Assembly (NCBI GenBank): GCA_018398805.1
Contig: JAGFBZ010001926.1
Coordinates: forward strand, 558,001 to 622,000
Direction: 5' to 3'
Length of the DNA stretch: 64,000 nucleotides
DNA from: Hirundichthys speculiger
Lineage: Eukaryota; Chordata; Actinopteri; Beloniformes; Exocoetidae
Below, one piece after another: positions 51,650-63,800 of the stretch. The notes under the pieces were generated by a model that did no database searches, was not told where the DNA came from, and saw nothing but the letters and a program-made list of their open reading frames with translations. Position numbers and translations under genes: made by a program. Numbering within the stretch: position 1 is the first letter of the stretch; every line of letters begins with the position of its first letter.

Positions 51650-52130
51650 TTCAAAGAGTGGGCCACGCCGGCGGCGCAGTATGGGCCGGGGAGATAGAGC
51701 ACTGGAATCCCTTGGCAAGCCAAGGGAGATCACGGACCACCGCGCAATGCTCGGCCCGCGACCCCCCTTCGCTGGCAAGGGAGAGCACGAGCCTCTGCGC
51801 GGTGCGGATCTGGCGCGTGCAATGGGACCGTCTGCTGCCCATAGCAGCGGTCCCGGCGCCATCCAGCCACCAGGCTCCCCGTGGTTCCCCGAGGGGACCC
51901 ACTGAAGAATTGACAGTGTGTGACCTCTTTATATACTACTTTTGTCACGTGCCATTCAATGACATCACATTGAAAAGCCACGTGAGGAAGCTCCCATGGA
52001 AATTCCATTCAGGGTTGCCCTGACAACGCTGTAGTGGTGACGCTACTTTGCGCCGAGCCCACACGCACGCTGCTCTACCAGCGCAACGTCGTGCGCAGGG
52101 GCTCTTACTGGCTGATGCAGGACGCTGTTG
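51650..52130. other. GC-rich anomalous block
   Basis: About 480 bp of strikingly GC- and CpG-rich sequence in an AT-rich neighbourhood. It begins near GGGCCACGCCGGCGGCGCAG and ends near CGTCGTGCGCAGGGGC. Several frames stay open across it because of composition (up to 144 codons on +), but none shows a known domain. A TATATA-type motif (about 51930) and CACGTG-like boxes (51947, 51979) lie in its right half. It could be a CpG-island promoter, an LTR, or inserted foreign-composition DNA. Confidence 0.4.
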
Positions 52131-52435
52131 ACAGAGAAAACAAGTCATAGCATGTCAAATGAGCTATTTTCTTCCTATTGGCTTTCTTAGCTCGTATTTT
52201 GTGTTTTTATTGTCATGCGTTTGTTAATTTCCTCTTTTGTCCACAGCATTTGTTCCTCATGCACGAAGTTAAAGCCTTAAGCTATGTTGTGTATTCAGGT
52301 TTGATTGAAAAAAAAATAGTAGCCACATGGGTGTGAGGTCAGACAAAAAAATGCAAAAATGACTTTTTGAATACAATTTCCTAGAGAATGATCATCTTTT
52401 CTCAAGTGACAGTCACCAGTGTCCATGATGACTCT

Positions 52436-53300
52436 AGAAATATAATAATAATATTATTATTATAATTATAATTATTAATACTAATAACAATAATATGATG
52501 ATGATGATTATTATTATTATATTATCACATAATAATAACAATGTGATAATGATGATAATGATTATAAAATGTTGTTGAGAATGAGAGTTTCTACTTTTGT
52601 GAAACATTCAGGGGCCAATGATGGACTCTGAGCACCTCCATTTTTGCAGCAGTGCTAGTAGTAAGCGCAATATTGCCGTGAGCAGCCTGAGGCAAGAAGA
52701 TGGGATGAGTGAAGGATGGAAGTAAGTGTAAATATGCAGACCGGTCCATGTAACTGCAAACCATTTGATGCGTTTTTTATTCCCCTACAGTTCCTTCTGA
52801 GTGCAGCCTGAGGCCAATCAGCCCGCACTCTTAACCGCTGTATGGGTGGTCAGAAACACCCGCAACAGCCCCTTCCAACATTTGGACTTCCAGTGCTTCC
52901 TTCTGAGCTTTCTAACAACCCAATCACCTGGCCGGATCCTGTGGAGATGAGCAGTGGAAAGAAAGAAGGGATGATTTCACCTGTTGAAACATCTGAGACA
53001 GGCATATTGCAGGCATATTTTTACAGTATTGTGCTTTTCCAGAAAGTTAAAGCCTTAAGCTTATAATGTTTGATTTTTTTTTTTAAATGTAGCACCAAGA
53101 ATAATAATCGACATCATCATGGACAGGAAGGATAAGAGTTAAAAGGAGACATTTACCTGTAAAAAAAAAAAAAAAAGGGGTTTAAAAATTGGAGATATTT
53201 CAAATACATTGCTGCCAGGTCATGTTATAATAATAATGGTAATAATAATAATAATAATGCTAATAGCAATAATAATAATAATAATAACTTAAATAAGCTG
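52436..53300. repeat. ATA/AAT/ATG microsatellites and flank
   Basis: Trinucleotide tracts lie at about 52440-52570 and 53225-53288. Nothing else is recognisable. Confidence 0.8.
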
Positions 53301-53562
53301 CTCTGGTCAAATTTATGTAAGGGGCATGAATTTAAGGATAGAAATTTGAAAAATATTTGGGAATGCAACGAGAACATGAAGCCCATAATTAAGACACCGT
53401 GCCGAGGTTAAAACATAGTGGAGGTGCCTTCATGTTGTGTTGTGTTTTTTTGTTGCTTCTAAAGCTGGAAGAGTTTTAATGTATTAAAGGAATTATTAAA
53501 TAAGTAGTTACCAAGATATATAGGAGTAAAATCTGTAGCTAGTGCCAGAAGATTATACACAC

Positions 53563-53658
<96 letters not shown>

Positions 53659-53675
53659 CTCTCTCTCTCTCTCTT
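53563..53675. repeat. (TA)n then (TC)n microsatellite
   Basis: A nearly pure TA tract of about 90 bp followed by (TC)n. The flanks TAGCTAGTGCCAGAAGA on the left and TCTTCTGGCACTAGCTA on the right are inverted copies. The whole is therefore a foldback with a microsatellite loop (about 53537-53690). Confidence 0.9.
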
Positions 53676-53863
53676 CTGGCACTAGCTACACATTTTACTT
53701 TATTATTATTTTTTTTTTTATAATTTCTTTTTTCAATCATGTCCTCTGTTTTAAACCCCACTTATTATCCCAATTTTCATTATATAATTTCCGTTTGGGG
53801 ATAAATAAAGCTTTATTTTACTGAATTTCCAAATTTTGAAGGCCACAACAAATCCCCCTAGAT

Positions 53864-54245
53864 CAGTGATTCCCAAAGTGTGGGCCGCGGCCCCCTGGTG
53901 GGCCGTCGCGGTACTGCAGGTGGGCAGTGAGAGGTCATTAAAATTAAACAAATGTGTTATAAATCCTCGATCTTTTTAAATATGTTTTTAATTATTGTAA
54001 AAATATTCATGACATGATTAAAATACATTAAGAAGTAATAAAACAAATCAGTTAAGTGTTATTCTACTGTCATCTTAACTTAATATGACAAGTGTCACCT
54101 TATTTGTTGACCTCTTACATTAATATCGGATCATGGTTCCTTGTCCTGTATGTTGATCACAGTTGTGTTTAAAGGTTTAGATGGGCTGTGGAGATTTTTC
54201 ACATTTCAAATTGGGCCTTGGTATTCTAAAGTTTGGGAATGGCTG
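53864..54245. mobile_element. hAT MITE copy 1, 382 bp
   Basis: The ends are CAGTGATTCCCAAAGTGTGG and the complement CAGCCATTCCCAAACTTTAG. The target duplication CCCTAGAT is perfect at 53856-53863 and 54246-54253. There is no coding capacity. It is nearly the same as the copy at 56354-56736. Confidence 0.95.
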
Positions 54246-54253
54246 CCCTAGAT

Positions 54254-56345
54254 TCTTTTACCTTGCAGTTGTGGCAGCTTTCAGCAGAGGGCGATATCCT
54301 GTCACCATCCTGAAGGTAAAAGAGAGTTTGTCTCATCCATGCGTTAGAAGTGACAGTTACACAGAGTTAATCACACTGGGTGGACCCTGGCTGCTGTGTG
54401 AGATAATGGACACAGGCGTTGTCCTCTGGGAGCATACGAGCTGCTGCACTTTAAAGCTCAATAGTTTATTGTTGTAAAGACTAAAGAGAACTGAAGGTAT
54501 GAGGTAAAATAAGTGAATGCCAGTCTAACACTTAAGTGGTCTCTCCACAAAGATGTCATACATACATAAATTCATCGGTGTGTCATTTTTGCTTCAAGTT
54601 GGACCCTTTTCTCTCTCTACTTTTGTGTTATGGGAATCCATGAGCCCTCCAGTCCTTCATAGGTAAATCTCTGGAGTCCACCTTTAAGGCCAGATATGTC
54701 TGACTAACATTCTGGGACAGACCTACTGGGTTTATGTAATAAAACAGATGCTCCAGTTGCACCAGCTGCTAGACTGAGGTGCATGGCAGCTTTTAGGATT
54801 TCATGCTCCCTTTTGACATTGCCTCTGCAGCTGTACCTTGAATTTGTTTGTGCACATTTATGGACTCTATGCACTAGTTTAGTTGAAGATGCGAACTAGC
54901 AGAAGCTTATTTTCTGACCATTTTTAGTGGTCATCTACTTGATCTTAAAGTCAACGGTCAAATCCTGAGTGTATAATGGTGAAAAGTATGTATTTATGAA
55001 ATAAGAAATGCTGTTTGACTGGTTGAGTAAGAAATGCATTGTAAAAAGTTCTGCACCATCAAGCCAAAGTTTAAAAAAAGAGATTGCAATTCAGCAGAAA
55101 AACATGAACCATTATTTATAAGGGCATTCCTTTACTTTAGGGTACACAAAAATAGCATCTCTGGTAATCAAGTGTTTTCAATTGAGGCTGTGCCATAGAC
55201 TTTGTCATTTTGCAAATGTGGATTTAGTCACATTTGGACAGATTATGAACCATGTGTGATTTAATTTTCATGAGACTGAGGCCAGATTTGGTGCTGCTGC
55301 TTCAACGTACCCACGGGCATCCTTACTAGATACTGGGACGTTATTAACCAGGTGAGGTGTTAATCAAAGTACGTGAGTTATTTCAGGTGGTCCACTTCAT
55401 GTCAACCACTCAGAATGCTCAGGTTTTATCCATTGAAAATTATTTGTTGAACTGTCTTTGTGGAAGACTCACTGATTGTTGTCATTAGTGTATAGGTGTG
55501 ATCGTGATAGAGAAAGAGGTGATGAATATATACAACATGAAGCACTGAATAAATGTGTGGGTGAATATCTGAATAAGAAACACACCATAAAGTGCTTTGT
55601 GGAATACGTGCATTTTAAAAAATGCTATTTTAATGTGGAATATTTAGCATGTATCTCTCCTTGATATGGGCCAATATTGAGCTAAATTGTACCAATAGTT
55701 TTGGCACTACGTGCCAGGAGTTTTTCTGTGCCAAGTCTCTAGGGAAATTATCCCAAATCCACAGATCAAATCAAATCTTTCAAGTTTCTGCTGTACAAAG
55801 CTTGAAACTTTGTACAGCTGCCTTTTTTTTTTCTTTTCTAAAAGTGGTCCAAATCTACCCAACCAAACTCTTCCCAAACCTGGATACCTTCAGTGCTGGC
55901 TCACATTTTTGAGAGTTTTTCAGCTTCTCAGTTAGTTGAGTTCAGTTGACTTTCTGGGCAAAAAGTCAAAAACACATAAGCTGATTTAAGCTCCTGCTTT
56001 GGAAATTGTAAATGTTTTGGAGATTGTCAAGGAAACAGGTTTTTGGGGGATATAAGTATCAGTTTTGCTTACCGGTGATGAGCAGAAAGTTACTTCTAAG
56101 ACACACGTTACAGCGCCCCCGTGTGGAAAGGCAAATGTGTTATGTCAGCTTACCTGTGAGGATATTTGCTAAACTGGCAGAAAGCAAATAGCAGAACCAA
56201 AGTTTCATCTTTGATCTGGTTCTACAATGGCGAACCTCTGCTACTGAAACACACGAAGGCTCGCTTAAAAAAGGGAAACGAAAATACCTTGACACGAAAA
56301 CGGACGACTACGGGTGAATACATGCTCTAAAGAGACAACAGCATA
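54254..56345. other. Intergenic between the two hAT MITEs
   Basis: No exon is recognised. Short frames such as 55476-55664 lack support. Confidence 0.45.
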
Positions 56346-56353
56346 GCCTAAAG

Positions 56354-56736
56354 CAGCGATTCCCAAAGTGTGGGCCGCGGCCCCCTGGTGGGCCGTTAAG
56401 GTACTGCAGGTGGGCCGTGAGAGGTCATTAAAATTAAACCAATGTGTTTTAAATCCTCGAGTTTTTTAGAATATGTTTTTAATTACTGTAAAATATTTAT
56501 GGCATGATTTAAAAACATTAAGAAGTAACAAAACAAACCAGTTAAGTGTTATTCTACCTTCATCTTAACTTAAAATGACAAGTGTCACCTTATTTGTTGA
56601 CCCCTTACATTAATATCAGACCATGGTTCCTAGTCCTGTATGTTGATCACAGTTGTAATTAAAGGTTTCAGGTGGGCCGCAGAGATTTTTTGCATTTCAG
56701 ATTGGGCCTTGGTATTCTGAAGTTTGGGAACGGCTG
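56354..56736. mobile_element. hAT MITE copy 2, 383 bp
   Basis: Same orientation and sequence family as copy 1. The target duplication GCCTAAAG is perfect at 56346-56353 and 56737-56744. Confidence 0.95.
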
Positions 56737-56779
56737 GCCTAAAGTTATTTTTAAAACTAATGAGCAACGTCTGAGTCGT

Positions 56780-56965
56780 CGGAGCAAAGCTCCCACCTCT
56801 GATCTCCACCCATCACCGCTCAGCGCCGCGTCATTGTAGCTGCGTCACCGGCTCTCTGAAAACCGCACCGACAGTTTCCAACTTGACTTAACGGCAAAAC
56901 ACCGAACTAATGGCACCGACCTAAAGGCGGGGAATTTTACCCCGGAGAGCCGTCTGTCTGCCCAG
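56780..56965 (+). promoter_or_regulatory. Candidate promoter and noncoding first exon A
   Basis: CpG-containing sequence (CAGCGCCGCGTCATTG, GCGTCACCGG) leads to a strong donor, GCCCAG|gtacgt, at 56965. No coding start is evident before the donor, so this would be a 5' UTR exon of a gene whose body lies further right or outside the window. Confidence 0.4.
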
Positions 56966-57504
56966 GTACGTCCTGCTTCCTCAGACTCCTCCGCTGGTGT
57001 TTTTAATTACACACCTTTCCCAGAACAGGACATGTTTTCCTCTCGTCGCGACAGCAGTTCGTGTAGAGTTCACTGCGGCGTCTTTAGCGGGATTATGTCA
57101 AACACGGCGAGGTCAGAGATATTTGTGGTGCTAGACATATGAAAAAAATAAAAAGAATCGGAAGCTTTAAATTATTTTAAAGCGGTATATTCCATACTAA
57201 TGTAAAAACTGTTAAAAACAAACAAACAAACAAAACAGGAATGTCTGTGAAGATTGTCATCAAGGTGGCTTCTCGCCACCAAAAAACAAATAAACAATTA
57301 GTCAAAGAGGGAACATTGATAAAATAATTTGGCGTTTTTTTTTTCATGCAGAACACATGCTTCACTTTAGGTAAACGGTTTCTTATGATTTGTTTTAATT
57401 ACATTGTTGAAACTTTCTAGAATCTGTCCTGTCAAACAGACTGTTAATTTCTGTTTCTGTCTCCATGTTTTGTGCCCTGTCACACCACCGGGACTGCCTG
57501 CGCG

Positions 57505-57512
57505 TTACGTAA
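57505..57512. promoter_or_regulatory. D-box / PAR-bZIP palindrome
   Basis: TTACGTAA is the consensus for DBP/TEF/NFIL3 factors. It lies about 540 bp after candidate exon A. Confidence 0.25.
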
Positions 57513-58382
57513 TGACCTTCCACTGCCAATGATGTGAGTATCAAATGTAATTTAATTTGAATGAAAAGCACTGGAGCTGTTGTTGCAGTCATGGTGGGAA
57601 TTAACAATTACATAAACGACCATTTCACTAAGTAATATTTATCACGCATGTGTACCATGTGATTGAAAAATTGGCTGTCATTGAAGTTAAGCAGCCATGC
57701 TCAGCTGCAGAAAAGCATTTCATTTATATTTATCAAGGCATCTTACCTCATGGCTCATCGGCCCTTGGTCTTGTACATTTCTGTCTTTCCCTTTCAACTC
57801 CCTCAGCGTTTTCTACATACTGGAGATGTCTGATAATAATCATTCTATAATCCATTATAATAATGTTCATAATCATTCTTTAAGTGTTTGTGAATTCCAA
57901 CCATGACAGCTACCCCTCAATATTTTAGACCCAAGACACTGTGACAAAGTTCCAGTCGCTACAACTATAGAGCACTGTTTATTGATCAGCTGGAGCCCTC
58001 AGCTGAGTAATTTTGGGAGGGGTACTGTGACAGTGTCTCCCTGAACGCAAACACGCCTTTATCTCTCACAAACACATGCTCCCAGCATGCATTACACTTC
58101 TGTGATAAAGTAGAGCACAGCTGGTGGGGTTTCCCTCTAATGACATGATCATTTATTTGACATTTTAATTTAATATTTTTTCACTGAGATTAGACTGTAA
58201 ATTATAGAGGCGCTAGTGTAGAAGAGACAATAGAAATGCAATTATGATGCACTCCAATATGGTGCAGAATGATGAAAATAAGAACATTTAGCCAGTTTTG
58301 ACAGCAACCCATCATACTATCCAACAACTAAAGTCAGCAGCATGCATGTCCCAAGTATACCAGCATGCTGTGTTTACTGTCT

Positions 58383-58397
58383 CCACCAGGTGGCACT
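58383..58397 (+). promoter_or_regulatory. CTCF-like site
   Basis: CCACCAGGTGGCACT matches the CTCF core on the + strand. The three other sites noted in the window are on the - strand. Confidence 0.4.
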
Positions 58398-59993
58398 GTA
58401 AATTAACACAGCTCAGCCTTTACAGTGGCATCTGATGATCAAGTATAATGCAGCATGCACTTAGTCTGCCATAATTTGTCTATTTCACTGTGAGCCTCTG
58501 GGGTATTTGTATAGAGTCTTTGAAAGGCTGCTTTGAATCTCAGATGACATCCAAGCATATGCAAATTTATTGAAGCATTTTTTTTTTTATTCCTGATTGG
58601 ATTTGTTTGTGGATGCAGTCAGCGGATTTAATACACAACATCCATGTTTTGTCCTGTTCTCTGTAGTAAGTTGTTGCGCAGCATCCTGCACTGCAGAATG
58701 CAGTGTCTTAGATCTTTCATTTAAAGAATTATCACACTATGCAATCTGCCTTCTGCGAGAGAATTCAAAGAAAAGATAAAACCAAGGGTACCATGTCTGC
58801 TTGCAGTAATGGGTGGAAACATGGACCATTCCCGGTTCATGAATTCTTCATAAGATAATGGCGCAGGATGAATATTGATGCAGAGCTACCCTCCATCCCG
58901 CTAATGCTCCGAAGAGCTCAGCACAAATAAAACTCCTCGCAACCATGCCTCTGTTTCATGCAACCAAATTTCATATTTAAATCTCTCTTTAAATCTGCAC
59001 ATTTTGCATGAGACTCAAAGAGAAGGCGACGCAGTGAGTGCGATTCATACCCACATGCAGAATCGAAAGTTAAAGAGAGATGAACTGGGTAGGAAGTGGT
59101 GTGATGGAGCATTATGCAATCACTGAGTGGTGGTTCCAGAGAGGGATAAAGATGTTTCCAAACAAACATAACCCCCAAGCACTCAGCCGGAGTGATACAC
59201 CGCACCATCATATGTGCGTGTTTGCGTTGCACTTTTGGACGAATGAGGAAGAGCGGCGGGGGAGAGTGCATATTTGCGTCAGTGCTTGGGTGTGTCCACA
59301 GAGTGGGTCGTCTCAGTGTCTGTGGTTCCAGGCTGTCACCTGTCTCAGGGGACTGTGGGTCTGTAAGTGCTGCTGCTGTTCCTCTCCTCCCCTGTGTTTT
59401 CCATCTCTCCACCCTCTCCTGGGCCCAGTTCAACACCTGCTCCTTGTGGTATAGTCGCTGGGCGGGGGGGGGGGGTCTCTTAGCAACGGAACATCTTCAT
59501 ATGCCTTACCAACTTGCTCATTAGAGCCAAATCTCTAAGCAGATTCTGCACAAATAAATTATTTGCTCCCCGTTCACTCTGCGTTTTGACCCTGCTAGGA
59601 TTCCTGTGAACGCCTGGTGCTACTGGTTAATGTGTAACATGGCCAGTTTGTGTGCTGATGGGTCGGAGGTGTCGTCACTTTGCCCTGTGATCAAAGTCCT
59701 CTAACAAATGGATGCAACCCCAACTGACATATTCTGTTTCTTTGTAAATAACTGGCATTCCCAACTGTTTCTTGGCAACTGCTTTATAGCGGGAATAAGT
59801 CATTGGATTTATGGATTAACCTCTAAACTGGTAAGTTTTCCTCCTCAGTTTAATAGTGAGTAAATAGTTTTCGGAAATGACCTGGCACTGATTCGCATGC
59901 CAGACAAGCTTGGCTATGAGACAAAAAAAAAAAAAAAAAAGATGATGCCTGTCCCCTTGTGGTGATGAGAATAATGAACCCCTTCACTCCATA

Positions 59994-60018
59994 CCCCCAC
60001 CCCCCCACCCCCCACCCC
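59994..60018 (-). other. G-quadruplex-forming tract
   Basis: On the - strand this reads four G runs (4, 6, 7 and 5 long) separated by single T bases, an ideal motif for a very stable parallel G-quadruplex. Confidence 0.8.
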
Positions 60019-60519
60019 TGACTGCCTATAAGCCTTATGTCCCTAATGGGGTCAGGCAGATGGGTGGGGACCATCCCAGGCCTTATAAAGACATCTTGTG
60101 TTTGTGTGTGGTGTGTGTGTGTCTGCGTGTACACACATGAGCAGACACATATGCTTTTTAGGGTATGTTTGTCATTGGTATTGTCATCTGGTACTTTGAA
60201 TTGTGTCTCTTCCAGTATAAGTTGAGTCAAGGATGCGCGGGTGTTTCAAAAATCTCTCCCGTTTCGTGGACATTGTACTCTGTTAATGATTGCTCTCTTC
60301 TGCTTTCCTCTATGCTCGCTCTAATAATGGCCATTGTGGGCTACTGTGCAAATACAGTAACAAGTGTGAGTGAGAGCAGGTACTTTAAACACTTCTTTGA
60401 ATTGTAGAAGTCTTCAGTCATTAGAGTATTTAAATTTAAACGAACAAAGAGGCAGTTTAGAGGACTGGAGAACGTTTAAAAGCGTGGTGCGGTTTGAATG
60501 AGCGTTGTATGAAAGTTGT

Positions 60520-60733
60520 GTCCATCTTCTCCATCCTGCCCCGCGTGCTGGTTGGTGCTGAGTCGCAGCTCACCGCGAGGCTCCGCCCCTTTACGAGCAT
60601 CGGACACCTTCGGCACAACAAAGCATGTGTCGCTCCCAAACATTGTCTCGTCTCTGAACGTGCGGAATATAAAGGATTTTTTTGTCGGATTTCTGCTCCA
60701 TTTTCTTCTCCCTTGATGCTAAACCTAGAGTAG
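60520..60733 (+). promoter_or_regulatory. Candidate promoter and noncoding first exon B
   Basis: Contains a GC box (CTCCGCCCC at about 60581) and a TATA element (TATAAA, 60668-60673), followed 60 bp later by a donor, GAGTAG|gtaagc (exon end 60733). CpG-rich sequence continues to about 60800. It may be an alternative first exon of the same unseen gene as candidate exon A. Confidence 0.4.
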
Positions 60734-60809
60734 GTAAGCCCTAACTGAAGACGCGTCCGCGGGGCCGCGCGGCCGAACTACTGTTTGTTTTGTTGTATAT
60801 TCGGCGCCA

Positions 60810-63800
60810 TTTTTATACACAGATTGTTTAAATGCCAGGGCATGTCGGTCCGGTGCGCTGTTTGGCGCTTCACAATAAAAAGTTGGGACGTTTAAGGTCG
60901 TTTTGGTGTCTGTTTTCACTCGACATTATAATGTTTAATCTGTTCCTGCAGTTTTAATTTCTGTAACATTTATATTGTCCTGTTAAAAAACAAAAAAGCC
61001 ACAATAGAAGTCTCGCAGCATCTTCTATTAAATCAAAAGTGGTCCCAACCGGCGGAGGCTGTAGTGTGTTTTCTAGTTGTAGCTTTTGCATGCGGAAGTT
61101 ATTTCTGTTAAAATGAATGGACATGGCTGGAAACGCTCAGCTGAAGACTGGCACATTTAGACACACTTTGCGAAACGTTTTTATTAAGACTAAATGTATT
61201 GTTATTGTGAATTATTTAGATCAGAATTACTTTTAATTATGATATTGGGCAAAAACATTGTTTTTTTTTTTTGCCAGCAATCAGCAATATGATAATGAGG
61301 GCAAAAATGTTTTTCCTGATGATGCTCTTGTGCCTTCATGTTTGGCTGCGTTACGCCTATGTGTATGTGTGTGTGTGTCTGTGTGTGTGTGTGATCAGAT
61401 GCATAGATGCTTTTTGTTCGAATGCTGTTTCAGATACTCCTCTGCTTTGCATTTCATTTTCTGCTTGACATATTTTGCTTTTGCCCCCTTGAGGAATGTA
61501 TGAGTTAAAAATACCCACTTCGGCTGAAGAGGCGGCATTTGTGAATATGCGTTTGTTCCTTTGCAAACCGTAATGCACTCAAGAGAACCTCATCCAATAA
61601 GCCTGATCTCCATTGATGATACCGCTGCATATATATAGTCAGATAATCTTTTGTGCAGATATGACATACGGAGGATGAGGGAGAGGCTGACCGAGGCAGC
61701 GCTAATGCAGCAGAACTAGGGAAATGCTTGTGTGGGCGACAGAAGTAAACACAGAGGTTAAAAACTGACAGTGGTAAGAAGCAGGTGCTCGGGGTCTCCC
61801 GTGCTGCTGAATCAGCAGTGTTGTGAACACGCAGAGCTACTGAAGTGATGTTGAAGGATGTTTTTGGCTCTGCTGTGTGAGTGAGGTCATCGAGGCCCCA
61901 GAAGAGCTTGCTGGTGTAATCCTCTTTTGGGAGTTATGATGCATTCTGCAGTGAGACTACTACTGTCATGTGAGCATAACTAAATTGGAGACAGATGATA
62001 CGTCCTGCAGAGCCTTCTGCTTTTTTTCCTTTGCGAAATAAAAAAGCAAAGCTTTGTAGTTTATAAACTGAAAGTCAGAACTTAACACCCTAACTTCACA
62101 AATTACTCACATACCGAGCTGTATAATGCATTCCTCTATCTGTTTTTGACTTTTTTCACCCAGTTCAGTGTCAGGGTGTCTATCTCAGCTGTCATGTGGC
62201 AGGAGGTGGGACATATCAGACACAAATGATGAACACTCACGCTTACTCCTCCTATCAATTTAGAACCACCAGTCAACTTAACGTTGATGTTTGTGGACTG
62301 GAAAACCCACGTAGGCACAGGTGCAACATATAAACTCCACATGGAAAAGCGTCAGGGAAGAACTGAACCAGCATCCTTCTGTTTATGCGGCAGCAGTGTT
62401 AACCACAGTTGTCCTTTAAAATCTTGGAAATAAGGCATCTTACCATAGATCTCATCTTTGTGTGTAGGATTACAACATAATTTCTCTCCTCATGTGCCAT
62501 AATGTGTTTATAAACGATTTCTTCAATGGGCTTTGGCTGAGGCGATGCTCGAAATGGACTCAAAATTGCTTCCAGGGTATCCAAAGTAAATCAATCATGC
62601 CAAGTCCTTCTTTTCCCATGTCGGTTCATGTTACAGCATCAGGCCCACAGACCATCTGAGTGTATTGATTAGTTTAGGAGGGAGATTGGGATAGGTTTAC
62701 ACAGAGAACTCAGTCAAGATAAACCTCTGCAGCTTAACAACTTTTCTTCAAATGTCCCTTTACTTCAGATGTATGTGGTGAAAACATTGGTTGCAGTGTT
62801 TCATTCCGAGTTTGAGGTAATCTATCATACTGTATCATTACAACCACGAGCTTATTCAAAAAGAAGTAATTTTGTGTAATCCGTGTTGCTGGGCAGGCTT
62901 GTGCGTCGCCTGAGCGTATAAACAGTTGAGCAGTGCACGTGTTAGCATGTTTGTTGGCATGTGTGTACTTAGACGTGTTAATAGGAGCAGCCCTGTGGCC
63001 AGAGGACTGATATCTTGGCCTTGGTTTCATTTTCTGTTGATTTTCAGCCAGGTAGGCGGGGCTCTGTATAAAAGCGTGAATCAGCACAGTGGATCACAAC
63101 TGCCAGGTCTTCTTTCTCTCCCACAGACACATAAACAGATGCTCACACAAACAGGGAGACTGACAGTCAGAGTCGAGGGAGACAGTGAGATGGGTACTTG
63201 CAGGCAGGTAGATGGAGATAATCTCACATGGTCACTTGAGGGCTGATTAACTCTAAACTCCCTCTAATTCCTTAAGCCTACTCTCAGTGTCCAGGAAACA
63301 TGCTTTCTTTATGTTCCAGCATTCATACGAGCTTATTTAGAACTCCTTTTACTCTGCGAAGGATTCTGGTAAAGGAGGGGCGTTTCTTGGATTAAAAACA
63401 AACAAAATCTGCTTCTGCGTTCTTACAAACAAGGCTGTAAATGATGTCATGTGAGCGTTTGCAACTGTGCACACATGTTTGCACATGTGCACATGCGCAT
63501 TGTAAGGTGAAGTGAACGAAAATAGAAATGAGCTCTGTCAAGGCAACTAATGAATCCTTGCATCTTGCGTACATGAAGCTATTTATATCCTATACCTCCT
63601 CCTCCTCCTACTCCTCCTGCATGCTCTTCTTCCTTATTCAGTCCTTTCGTTTGCTTTCGTAGTACATATCAATACACAGATGTACCACAGAAGCACTGGC
63701 TTTGATACCAACACAGTTTCCAGAAATTGCTTTCTTAAAGTCAGGAACTTGGGTTAGTTTTGGACTTATAGATGTGATTAAAGTGTTTGCTAAATTATGA

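Larger units (their letters stand above)
57513..60480. other. Noncoding stretch, no gene seen
   Basis: Contains an 11-13-nt G run near 59463, an A18 tract near 59922, a (GT)n segment around 60100-60125 and the C-rich tract at 59994-60018. The longest frame (58918-59436, -) has no known domain and lies among many other chance frames. Confidence 0.5.

Noticed and set aside
51589..52023. 144-codon frame in the GC-rich block
   Set aside because: Long frames on both strands are expected at this GC content; no domain is visible.
58918..59436. 172-codon open frame on the - strand
   Set aside because: No known domain, no promoter or splice support, and equally long frames exist on the other strand in the same place.
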